NCBI GenBank assembly: GCA_903921605.1
Contig: CAIXQV010000097.1
Location: forward strand, 1 to 16,202
Length of the DNA: 16,202 nt
Direction: 5' to 3'
Source of the DNA: an uncultured Planctomycetaceae bacterium
GTDB lineage: Bacteria > Planctomycetota > Planctomycetia > Planctomycetales > Planctomycetaceae
The notes under the pieces were generated by a model that saw only the letters and a list, made by a program, of their open reading frames with translations, did no database searches and was not told where the DNA came from. A program made the position numbers and the translations under genes. This document shows, in pieces, positions 7,333 through 14,359 of the stretch. Every line of letters starts with the position of its first letter. Positions within the stretch are counted from its first letter, which is position 1.

Positions 7333-8955
7333 ATGAAGAAGAAACTATTTCAATATCTTGCACTGATACCCTGTCTGCTCTTTAGCCCACTGGCGAATGC
7401 TCATTTTGTGTGGGTCAATAAGTCCGGAGAGAAGATTCAGATTTGCTTCAGCGAGTCTGCTGAATCTGTGGAGCCTGAATTACTGAGCAAAGTCGCCGCA
7501 GCCAAAGTCTGGGCTTATGTCCCCGGCGACGAGGGCGGCTCCAAAGCCATTGAGGTGCCTCTGTCTTTGACGGCCGAATCATTGACCGGCGATGTGGATG
7601 CCAAAGCCACTGCTGTCATTGTGTCTCATGAGTACGGCGTTGTCAGCAAAGGCGAAGCAACGTTCCTGCTGAGGTATCTTGCCAAGCAGCATGTGTCTCC
7701 TCTCGGCGGCCAATGGCAAGCAATCAATGATGCGGAACGGATGCCTCTGGAGGTCACTCCGAAGTGGTCCGGCCGCACGCTGCAACTGACGGTAACCTTT
7801 AATGGTCAACCCGCATCGGGCCTGGAAGTCAAAGCCGCTGGTTGCGGAATTGATGAAACGCTGACAACGAACGAACAGGGAATTGTTGAATGTCTTCCGT
7901 TGTCGGATGGGGTTCTGTCGGTGCGAAGCAAGCATGTGGCAGAGACGCTCGGTGAACTGAACGGAGAAAAATATGACTCTGTCAGAACCTATTCAACACT
8001 GACGCTGCCGCTGGCGATTCCCGTCGTTGAAGTGGTGTCACACAAGTTGCCCGCGCTGCCTCAGGGGATCACCAGTTTTGGTGCAGCGGTCGCCAGCGAT
8101 CAGCTCTACGTCTATGGCGGCCATTTTGGCGACGCTCATCATTACTCAGAGGCGGGGCAGTCTGGTGAATTCCGTCGCATATCGCTGAAAGTCGAGGATG
8201 CTCAGTGGGAGCAATTGCCCGGCGGCCCGAAGCTGACCGGACTGGCGATGGTTGAGCACCACGGCAAGCTCTATCGAGTTGGCGGATTCACAGCAAAGAA
8301 TAAGGCCGACGAAGATCAGAGCTTGTGGTCTCAGGACGGCTTTGCCTGTTTTGATCCAGCGGCCGGCGCATGGACCGATCTTCCGCCGATGCCTTCGGGC
8401 CGCTCGTCTCATGATGCGGCCGTCATGGACGGAAAACTGTATGTGGTGGGCGGCTGGAACATGCAGGGAGCGGACAATACGGTCTGGCATACGACCGCAC
8501 TCGTATGTGATTTGACTCAGCCGGAACTCAAGTGGACAGAGATTGCCACGCCTCCATTTCAGCGACGAGCTGTCAGTGTTGCAGCGCAGAAGGGCAACAT
8601 CTACGTAATCGGCGGCATGACGGAATCGGGTAGCACGACGACGGAAGTCAGCGTCTACGATCCCGCAGCCAACACATGGTCTGTTGCTCCAAAGTTGAGT
8701 GGAACCGGCATGGAGGGCTTCGGAACATCCTCGTTCGCCGTCAATGATCGTCTGATCGTCACGTCAATGTCCGGCGCGGTGCAGGTATTGAGCGATGATG
8801 CGACCGGGTGGATCCCCGCGGGGCAGGTGAACGAAGCTCGCTTCTTTCACCGACAACTGACAACAGCGGACGGCAAAGTTCTGCTCATCGGAGGAGCCAG
8901 TATGCAGACGGGCAAGACAAGCACGATTGAGCTGCTGCAATTTGTGGCGAAGTAA
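7333..8955 (+). CDS. Exported DUF4198-like protein fused to a kelch-repeat propeller
   Basis: A 540-aa protein. The signal peptide (MKKK, hydrophobic core, ANA|H) would be cut after residue 23, leaving mature N-terminal His24 in HFVWV. Residues 24 to about 235 resemble DUF4198-type beta domains, a family often tied to metal uptake, with an internal Ig-like GQPASGLEV stretch. From about residue 240 to 538 there are five to six kelch blades with the usual GG doublets (YVYGG, YRVGG, YVVGG, YVIGG, LLIGG) and spaced W residues, giving a predicted beta-propeller. It lies 108 bp after the lipoprotein gene with no clear terminator between, and 62 bp before hemP. The start has only a weak AGAGAAA upstream. 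Role inferred: extracytoplasmic binding protein for metal or heme; substrate unknown. Confidence 0.9.
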   Translation: MKKKLFQYLALIPCLLFSPLANAHFVWVNKSGEKIQICFSESAESVEPELLSKVAAAKVWAYVPGDEGGSKAIEVPLSLTAESLTGDVDAKATAVIVSHEYGVVSKGEATFLLRYLAKQHVSPLGGQWQAINDAERMPLEVTPKWSGRTLQLTVTFNGQPASGLEVKAAGCGIDETLTTNEQGIVECLPLSDGVLSVRSKHVAETLGELNGEKYDSVRTYSTLTLPLAIPVVEVVSHKLPALPQGITSFGAAVASDQLYVYGGHFGDAHHYSEAGQSGEFRRISLKVEDAQWEQLPGGPKLTGLAMVEHHGKLYRVGGFTAKNKADEDQSLWSQDGFACFDPAAGAWTDLPPMPSGRSSHDAAVMDGKLYVVGGWNMQGADNTVWHTTALVCDLTQPELKWTEIATPPFQRRAVSVAAQKGNIYVIGGMTESGSTTTEVSVYDPAANTWSVAPKLSGTGMEGFGTSSFAVNDRLIVTSMSGAVQVLSDDATGWIPAGQVNEARFFHRQLTTADGKVLLIGGASMQTGKTSTIELLQFVAK

Positions 8956-8982
8956 GCATTTCACTCAGCCAGGACAATATCG

Positions 8983-9021
8983 ATGAACCCTTTAGACCAT
9001 TCACAGGACGAAGCCATATGA
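8983..9021 (+). CDS. Putative 12-codon leader ORF overlapping hemP start
   Basis: ATG at 8983 has AGGA eight bases upstream and encodes MNPLDHSQDEAI, ending in a TGA that overlaps the hemP ATG as ATGA. The arrangement would allow translational coupling of hemP to the short frame. It may equally be chance in a short intergenic gap; no homologue is known to me. Confidence 0.3.
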   Translation: MNPLDHSQDEAI

Positions 9022-9233
9022 CCGGCAACAGATCGGATCAATCTTCGTCCGCTCACGCTCGCAAAGCCGCAGACACCATGGCTGATGAAACAACACAGAA
9101 CAAACTGCCCTGCGCCGTATCGCTGGATTTTGAGGAGCTCGCGCAGGGGCAACAGTGCATCCTGATTCGTCTGGCTGGCGAAACATACACGCTGCGAAAG
9201 ACGCAATCCGGGAAGCTGATTCTCAACAAGTAG
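9018..9233 (+). CDS. hemP: Hemin uptake protein HemP
   Basis: A 71-aa protein whose last 40 residues fit the HemP family: LDFEELAQGQ, a strand ILIRLAGETYTLRKT, and the terminal GKLILNK. Characterised relatives end in a similar Y-x-LRxTxxGKLxLTK. HemP proteins are small cytoplasmic proteins encoded with heme uptake genes and normally repressed by Fur when iron is ample; their molecular role is still debated. The N-terminal 30 residues are polar and low in complexity, making this slightly longer than the usual 60-odd residues. ATG 9018 has AGGA nine bases upstream; ATG 9078 is an alternative. No TonB receptor or heme ABC transporter is in the window, so the pairing with DUF1559 and kelch genes is unusual. 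Confidence 0.85.
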   Translation: MTGNRSDQSSSAHARKAADTMADETTQNKLPCAVSLDFEELAQGQQCILIRLAGETYTLRKTQSGKLILNK

Positions 9234-9250
9234 ACTGTCGGCTTCTCAAA

Positions 9251-9284
9251 TTGATCAGCCCGTAATCTTGATCAGCCCGTAATC
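9251..9284. repeat. 17-bp perfect tandem duplication
   Basis: TTGATCAGCCCGTAATC occurs twice in a row (9251-9267 and 9268-9284). The second copy contains the last codons and stop of the reverse-strand hydrolase gene; the first lies just beyond the stop. It looks like a slippage duplication at the end of the gene and leaves the protein unchanged. Confidence 0.9.
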
Positions 9285-10165
9285 GGTTCGGGAGCTTTGT
9301 CGGGGAAAAATCGACCGTGTTCCAGAAAGTGCTGAACGGCCGCAATCACTGTCGCATCGCTCATCAGAAACGCATGAATCTTTGGGATTCTGAGGAAGTC
9401 AGCGGCTCCGGGAAGGCGAGCACTGGCCACGGTCACTGTGCCGTCATCGTCACCAGGTAAGAGTCGATTGAATCCTTTGTCATCGCCCCTGCCGCCGACC
9501 ACGATTCCGAATTCAAAATCCGGCGTCGGCAGGGACTTGATCGGGCCCAGCGGATCGCTGATCAATTCCTGACCAGCCGGACCATAAATGGCCTTGAACA
9601 GCAAGTTTCGCTTGAGCATATCCGCCAGCTCGGCTCCGCCATTAGGCGTCCCCATCATCACCATGCGATGCAGTCGAGGATCACGTTGGTCCTTGAGATA
9701 ACGGCGAACGACGATACCTCCCATGCTGTGAACGACGAAACTGATCTTCGTCACATCGGTCAGCGAATCCATCACAGACTTCAAATAAGCAGCCGCTTGC
9801 TCCAGCGGCACCTGCGTACTGGGATACTCGAACGGAACATGAGCGAAGGCCTCTTTCGGCATGGCCTTGATAATCGGTTGCAGTGACTTTGATGAACGAC
9901 CGATGCCGTGAAGATAGATCACGGCATGACCAGTATCCGGAGTCAGCCCCTGAGTGATTCGGAGCTTCTCCAGAACTTCATCACACTGCTCAAGCGTCCC
10001 CGACGCATAGCGACGATTGTTGACATCCAGCAAACGATAGTGCCCCGTCAGCACATTGCGCTGAATCCGATAGCCTCGAAGAAACTTCAGGTCTCCCCAG
10101 AACTGCATGCCGCCCAGAGTCGGCAGGCCAGCCTGAGGACTTTTTTCCGTCGATGTTTCTTGCAT
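9272..10165 (-). CDS. Lipase-like alpha/beta hydrolase
   Basis: A 297-aa protein with a canonical serine-hydrolase set: oxyanion-hole strand IYLHGIG (residues 83-89), nucleophile elbow VHSMGG (Ser147), an acidic cluster GDDDGTV holding the likely Asp (239-241), and KIHAFLM with His264. The MGTPNGGAELAD stretch after the elbow is typical of bacterial triacylglycerol lipases and the PGAP1/LipA-like group. No signal peptide is apparent, so it is probably cytoplasmic or needs another export route. AGAGG lies nine bases before the ATG. It faces hemP tail to tail and lies 63 bp downstream of the SMP-30-like gene on the same strand, so the two may share a transcript. Substrate unknown. Confidence 0.88.
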   Translation of the reverse strand: MQETSTEKSPQAGLPTLGGMQFWGDLKFLRGYRIQRNVLTGHYRLLDVNNRRYASGTLEQCDEVLEKLRITQGLTPDTGHAVIYLHGIGRSSKSLQPIIKAMPKEAFAHVPFEYPSTQVPLEQAAAYLKSVMDSLTDVTKISFVVHSMGGIVVRRYLKDQRDPRLHRMVMMGTPNGGAELADMLKRNLLFKAIYGPAGQELISDPLGPIKSLPTPDFEFGIVVGGRGDDKGFNRLLPGDDDGTVTVASARLPGAADFLRIPKIHAFLMSDATVIAAVQHFLEHGRFFPDKAPEPITG

Positions 10166-10228
10166 TGGATCTGGCCTCTTTGCGACAACCTCGTCTCTGG
10201 CCGTGACACGATTTGATACTGCAGCAAG

Positions 10229-11302
10229 TTATTTCGCCAGCGGCAACTGGTAACCTTCGCGATTGATACGGATCCGATACAGGCTTGTTCCGGCCGTGAT
10301 GTAAAGCAGGTTTGCATCCTTGCCTCGTCCAAATCCCACGTTCGTGGGAATTTCAGTCTTGATGTAGGCCAGTTCTTTGCCATCGGGTGAATAGACGCAG
10401 ATCCCCGGACGATTCTCAGCTCGGACCGCCACATACAGATTTCCATCCTTGTCGACGACGAGCCCGTCCGGCCCATCGTAAGGAGAATAATCGACAAGCG
10501 TCTTTCGGAACTTCGCAGTTCCATCTTCGGCAAGGTCATAGGCCAGCAACGCCATCAGACCTTTTCGCAACGGAACACTGACTTTGTCGGCCTGCTCTTC
10601 GCCAGTGGCGAGTCGTTCGATGGCCGTTCCGCCGTTTTCGTTGCTGACGACATACAGAGTCTTCTGATCGGGCGAAACACAGACTCCATTCGCTTTGCCG
10701 GCGTCTGTGATGATGCGGTGCAGTGAACCATCCAGATCAATTCGGTAAACACCAACCACCGGCTGATCGATCGCTTCATGGCCCAAATAGCGAGGATCGC
10801 TGAAATAGATGCGTCCCTTTTCGTCGATCGTAATATCGTTGGGGGAATTCAACTGACGTCCATCAAACAAAGCCGCAATGACCTGAGCCTTGCCGGTCTT
10901 CATGTCCGTCCGAGTCACTCGGCGACCACCGTAGTCGGCTCCTTCGGCCACAATCATGTTGCCAGCCGCGTCAAATTTGATGCCATTCGACATACCGCTC
11001 GGTGATCGGAAGATCGACGTTGTCTTTGAGACTGGATCAAGCTTCCAGATGAAGCCCGCGTCGATGAAGCCTTTGGCATCACGCGATTTATGAGAGAAGG
11101 TGATCTCACTGAAGTACACCATGCCGTCCGGGGCAACTGACACGCCTTCCGTCAGAACTTTTCCTTCAAAGAGTTTTTCGAGCACTGCATCCGGTGCCAC
11201 AATCGGTTCATCGGCGGCCGTGATGTTTGTGCTGGCGGCAATCGTCAGAACGCCCGCAGCCAATCGCAATAATGAACATGTCAGTCGAATTCGGTTCAGC
11301 AT
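10229..11302 (-). CDS. Exported SMP-30/gluconolactonase-like protein
   Basis: A 357-aa protein with a signal peptide (MLNRIRLTCSLLRL... to about residue 30). The rest is a six-bladed propeller of the SMP-30/gluconolaconase/LRE type, with recurring blades: VSVAPDGMVYFSE, SNGIKFDAAGNMIVAEG, NSPNDITIDEKGRIYFSDPRY, NGVCVSPDQKTLYVV and DGPDGLVVDKDGNLYVAV. The Glu, Asn and Asp residues in these motifs are in the places that bind the divalent metal in characterised relatives. Such enzymes hydrolyse sugar lactones or similar esters; many planctomycete members are secreted. I chose ATG 11302 because GAGG lies seven bases upstream; an in-frame GTG further out at 11383 would put a nonhydrophobic stretch ahead of the signal peptide. 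Confidence 0.9.
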   Translation of the reverse strand: MLNRIRLTCSLLRLAAGVLTIAASTNITAADEPIVAPDAVLEKLFEGKVLTEGVSVAPDGMVYFSEITFSHKSRDAKGFIDAGFIWKLDPVSKTTSIFRSPSGMSNGIKFDAAGNMIVAEGADYGGRRVTRTDMKTGKAQVIAALFDGRQLNSPNDITIDEKGRIYFSDPRYLGHEAIDQPVVGVYRIDLDGSLHRIITDAGKANGVCVSPDQKTLYVVSNENGGTAIERLATGEEQADKVSVPLRKGLMALLAYDLAEDGTAKFRKTLVDYSPYDGPDGLVVDKDGNLYVAVRAENRPGICVYSPDGKELAYIKTEIPTNVGFGRGKDANLLYITAGTSLYRIRINREGYQLPLAK

Positions 11303-11440
11303 CGTATGACCTCTTTGATCTTGAAAAAGGGGGAGCCAGTATCGCGTCAGATAACTGGTCACTGGAACCGGGGATTCTACCAAAGCTTTCGCCCCGGTCC
11401 TTGATTATTCCCTGGTGGTTTGGTTCGAAACAATGTCCGC

Positions 11441-11547
11441 AATTGGTGAGCCTGCGTTCGCTGGCGCGAACTTGTCACACCCTGCAGATTGCACCGTTTT
11501 TTGTAGGGTGTGACAAGTGAGCCTTAGCGAACGCAGGCTCACCAGTT
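11441..11547. repeat. Long two-part inverted repeat (possible planctomycete MITE-like element)
   Basis: Outer arms GGTGAGCCTGCGTTCGCT (11445-11462) and AGCGAACGCAGGCTCACC (11526-11543) are perfect over 18 bp and extend four more bases with one mismatch. Inner arms ACTTGTCACACCCT (11470-11483) and AGGGTGTGACAAGT (11505-11518) are perfect over 14 bp around a 21-nt loop. It lies between the divergent SMP-30 and DinB-like genes, where I see no coding sequence. The GTAGGGTG-GACAAG-GAGCCTTAGCGA sequence resembles intergenic repeats I recall as frequent in planctomycete genomes. No target-site duplication is evident. The remainder of 11303-11712 holds nothing else I can identify. Confidence 0.8.
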
Positions 11548-11712
11548 GAATTTGAAAATATTCGCGCTGCAGGAGGGCTGTTCTAACGCGGAATATAAAA
11601 ACATCAAGCCGCAACGCGTTTCAACAGCAGTCGCGGTGAATATACTGCCGCATAGCAGACGCTGCATGAATGAAGACCGTCTGAGATCTCAATCACCATT
11701 TTGGAGCAACAC

Positions 11713-12234
11713 ATGAGTCGATCATTGGGCAATATTATCGCTGATTCACTGGAACTGTCTGTCGGTTACGGTGAACGACTGCTGAAAGATGTTACGGCTC
11801 AGAATTTTGCACGATATGCATCCCCTGGGGGGACTTTGGTCGAATCCAATCATCCGGCTTTTGTTTACGGTCATCTCGCACTTTACGGACCTCGTATTCT
11901 GTCTCAGTTGGGACAGTCCGGCCCCACTACACCGGCGAATTTTGAAGCTGTGTTTTCCAAGGATGCCAAGTGCGTCGATGATCCATCGGGTTCTGTTTAT
12001 CCCGCGATGGAAGAAGTGACTAAAGCTTTTTTCGACGGTTACAAAGCCGCTGCGGCTGCTCTGCGATCAGCTCCGGATGCTGCGTTTGAGATCCCCAATC
12101 CGATGGAAGGTCGTATGGCCGCTTTGTTTCCGACGCTGGGTTCATTGCATACGTTTTACTGTGGCGGACACCTGATGATGCATCTCGGTCAGATCAGCGC
12201 ATGGCGCAGAATGACAGGGCTTGGCGCTGCGTGA
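11713..12234 (+). CDS. DinB-like metal-dependent protein
   Basis: A 173-aa protein predicted to be an all-helical four-helix bundle. Metal-ligand candidates are His54 in VYGHLALYG, and His153 and His157 in GGHLMMHLGQ, the H...H-x-x-x-H spacing that defines the DinB/YfiT superfamily. Family members include nickel- or zinc-binding thiol-dependent enzymes and DNA-damage-induced proteins of unknown activity; which applies here cannot be told. ATG 11713 has GGAG six bases upstream; an in-frame TTG twelve bases earlier is less likely. No signal peptide, so cytoplasmic. No neighbour clearly shares its function. Confidence 0.85.
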   Translation: MSRSLGNIIADSLELSVGYGERLLKDVTAQNFARYASPGGTLVESNHPAFVYGHLALYGPRILSQLGQSGPTTPANFEAVFSKDAKCVDDPSGSVYPAMEEVTKAFFDGYKAAAAALRSAPDAAFEIPNPMEGRMAALFPTLGSLHTFYCGGHLMMHLGQISAWRRMTGLGAA

Positions 12235-12342
12235 TTGGGCATATCATCACTCGACAAATCGGAACTGCAGTCGCCGGATGTTGATCTATTCCCTCCATCA
12301 GCCGCTGGGCGTTAGAGGGCTGTTGATTGAGTCACAAAACTG

Positions 12343-12366
12343 AGCCGCGAGGCGCTAGCCGCGGCT
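12343..12366. repeat. Short GC-rich palindrome
   Basis: AGCCGCG (12343-12349) and CGCGGCT (12360-12366) form a 7-bp stem with a ten-base loop containing GGCGCTAGC. Such AGCCGCG-GCGCTAGC sequences resemble intergenic repeats I recall from planctomycetes. It sits beside the longer repeat at 12396-12459, and GGCTGTTGATT occurs as a direct repeat at 12318-12328 and 12363-12373. Confidence 0.55.
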
Positions 12367-12395
12367 GTTGATTTTGTTGCGTTTTGAGCGTTTTA

Positions 12396-12459
12396 GTTTA
12401 ACGGCGAGCCGCAGGCGTGGGCGAAATCGGGCGACGAAGCCTGCGGCTTGCCGTTAAAC
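12396..12459. repeat. 21-bp inverted repeat upstream of xylan-esterase-like gene
   Basis: The left arm begins GTTTAACGGC and ends GCCGCAGGC (12396-12416); the right arm begins GCCTGCGGC and ends GCCGTTAAAC (12439-12459). They are complementary at 20 of 21 positions around a 22-nt loop. The total length (64 bp), GTTTA ends and GC-rich inner parts match the repeat at 2377-2440. It lies 45 bp before the start codon of the next gene and may be in its leader. Confidence 0.8.
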
Positions 12460-12504
12460 GAGCCGTATGGTCTGGTCTTTTGAAAACTCACATGGAGTTC
12501 ACCT

Positions 12505-13434
12505 GTGAAATCTATTTCTGCTGGCTTCGCTCATTTAGTCTCGGCTCTGGCGATAATCGTCGCATGCTCCCCGGTGAATTCTGTCACCGCGTGCGATGAG
12601 GCTAAGCCTGCGGAAGCAACCGAGCAGCCTCTGACGATGAAGCTCTGGCCCGACAAAGCGCCCAATGGCGATGATACGTTTTCTCCATCAGATGCAAAGA
12701 TCACCGTTCATCTGGCGAAGGAACCAAACGGGACTGCGATTGTGATCTGCCCGGGTGGCGGTTACGGCGGCCTTGTGACCGGTGCGGAAGGTCATGGAAT
12801 TGCACAGTGGTTGAACTCCCATGGCATCACGGGTGTGGTTCTGGAATATCGACTTCCAGCGGGTCGCTCGTTCGTTCCGCTGATGGATGCGCAGCGAGCG
12901 ATTCGACTTGTTCGAGCCCACTCGATGGAATGGAAGGTCGAAGCGAACAGGATCGGCATCATGGGATTTTCAGCTGGCGGACATCTGGCTTCAACCGCAG
13001 CGACTCATTTCAATGACGGCGACGCGGCAGCCGCTGACCTATTGGACCAGTTGAGTTGTCGTCCTGATTTCGCCGTACTGGTTTATCCCGTCGTCACGAT
13101 GGGCGAGAAAACTCATGGTGGCTCACGAACCAATCTGCTGGGGCCAAATCCGACGCCGGAAATGATCGAACTCTTTTCGAATGAGAAGCAGGTGACGGAA
13201 AAAACACCGCCGATGTTCCTCACTCACGCCGTCGACGATGCTCCTGTGCCCTGTGAGAACAGCAAGGCGCTTTTTGAGGCTCTACAGAAGGCCGGTATTG
13301 CGTCGAAGTATCTTGAGCTTCCCTCTGGCGGCCATGGCCTCAACGGCTACAAGGGTCCGATGTGGGATGCCTGGCAGAAGCAATCGCTCGAATGGCTGGC
13401 CGAACTGAAATTGATCCCCGCAGCCGCCGAATAG
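12505..13434 (+). CDS. Exported xylan-esterase-like alpha/beta hydrolase
   Basis: A 309-aa exported hydrolase of the acetyl-xylan-esterase/BD-FAE type. The signal region has a hydrophobic core (LVSALAIIVAC), with a possible lipobox at Cys21 or a cleavage near residue 30. The TMKLWPDKAPNGD start, the oxyanion motif CPGGGYGG (82-89), the nucleophile elbow GFSAGGH (Ser156), acid Asp244/245 in HAVDDAPVP and catalytic His277 in SGGHGLN make a full triad. Relatives remove acetyl or feruloyl groups from plant or algal polysaccharides, and they are common in planctomycete carbohydrate-processing sets. The GTG start has GGAG seven bases upstream. It stands alone downstream of two palindromes. Confidence 0.9.
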   Translation: MKSISAGFAHLVSALAIIVACSPVNSVTACDEAKPAEATEQPLTMKLWPDKAPNGDDTFSPSDAKITVHLAKEPNGTAIVICPGGGYGGLVTGAEGHGIAQWLNSHGITGVVLEYRLPAGRSFVPLMDAQRAIRLVRAHSMEWKVEANRIGIMGFSAGGHLASTAATHFNDGDAAAADLLDQLSCRPDFAVLVYPVVTMGEKTHGGSRTNLLGPNPTPEMIELFSNEKQVTEKTPPMFLTHAVDDAPVPCENSKALFEALQKAGIASKYLELPSGGHGLNGYKGPMWDAWQKQSLEWLAELKLIPAAAE

Positions 13435-13597
13435 CAGGCAAGTCTCTCGAGTCGCCACCCTACCTGAGTCGCATGGAGCCCATTGTTTGCAAGGATCGCA
13501 TGGCCAGCCGGGTTATTCCATGACGCGATCTATCCGAATGGGACTGAGTACAAGCATTTCGCGAGTGCTTCGTTAAAGTTAAAACCGCTGGTTTTCT

Positions 13598-13660
13598 GTG
13601 ATTCCCGCGCAGGCGGGAATCCATTGCCACAGTCGTGATTCCCGCCTGCGCGGGAATCAC
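13598..13660. repeat. Double-hairpin palindromic repeat between convergent genes
   Basis: Two inverted copies (13598-13621 and 13637-13660) of a 24-bp unit built on GATTCCCGC...GCGGGAATC face each other across 15 bp, and each unit can also fold on itself. Read in one frame it gives VIPAQAGI...DSRLRGN, a peptide pattern known from dispersed repeats in many proteobacterial genomes. It lies between the ends of the xylan-esterase-like gene and the His-rich lipoprotein gene and may also stop transcription from both sides, though it has no T-run. Confidence 0.85.
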
Positions 13661-13689
13661 GAACCCCCAAACTAAAGGCTGACAGAGCA

Positions 13690-14250
13690 CTAATGGTTGT
13701 GGGCATCGTCGTGTTTATGCTCTCCTTCGTGGTGATGTTCGATCTTTCCGGAGTAGGATTTTCCGTCGATCGTCACAACGAGTTTTGCAGAGGCATCCGC
13801 AGCGTCCAGATCGCCGGCCAGTTCTTCATCCTTCAAGGAAAAACGTGACGATTTCCCCTCGGGATCAGTCTCCTGACGTTCGGCAACGAGCTTGAACTGT
13901 TCGGCTTTGCCATCGTGTGAGACGTTGATCATCAATTCGGTAGCGTCGATTGGAACTCCCGTCTTTGCGGCGCTATCCAGAATGTAGACGGTCACGCTGC
14001 CTGCTTCACCGTGAACGACTTCGGCGTGGTAATCTTCATTGCCCAGTTCGACGAGATCTCCGTGATGAGGTCCCTCGCTGGGATGCGCATGCTCTTCGTG
14101 CCCTCCGGCTTCAGGAGGCAGCTCAGAAATAGTATTCCCGGGGACCGTTGTGCCGGATTCACTGCATCCGGACGCCGTGATGAGGGAAAGACCCAGAATG
14201 GGTACGCAGAGACAATTCAAAGACCGGAAAAAAAAGCGATGACGAGTCAT
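13690..14250 (-). CDS. Histidine-rich lipoprotein
   Basis: A 186-aa protein with a signal peptide ending in the lipobox TASGC (Cys29). Two histidine clusters flank a beta-rich domain: GGHEEHAHPSEGPHHGD (49-65) and a C-terminal tail HHHEGEHKHDDAHNH. The central part contains DYHAEVVH, VYILDSAAKTGVPID and VSHDGKAEQFKL, a domain I recall from planctomycete lipoproteins near metal-transport genes. Metal chelation in the periplasm is the likely property, though which metal is not visible. The ATG at 14250 starts the signal peptide; an in-frame upstream ATG at 14316 adds 22 residues without support. It lies 109 bp downstream of the ABC ATPase gene on the same strand, so it may be the last gene of that operon. 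Confidence 0.82.
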   Translation of the reverse strand: MTRHRFFFRSLNCLCVPILGLSLITASGCSESGTTVPGNTISELPPEAGGHEEHAHPSEGPHHGDLVELGNEDYHAEVVHGEAGSVTVYILDSAAKTGVPIDATELMINVSHDGKAEQFKLVAERQETDPEGKSSRFSLKDEELAGDLDAADASAKLVVTIDGKSYSGKIEHHHEGEHKHDDAHNH

Positions 14251-14359
14251 AACGACATACTTTCGAGAACAAGAAGCGGCCCTCTGCTGGCAACGCGCCA
14301 AGAAAAGGGTTGGCAAGTTTCTATCAGTTCTTTCGACTTGGGTTTATACAGGCGAAGTG

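Noticed and set aside
13690..14316. Earlier ATG at 14316 for the His-rich lipoprotein
   Set aside because: It would add 22 residues ahead of a clear signal peptide and lipobox that begin at 14250.
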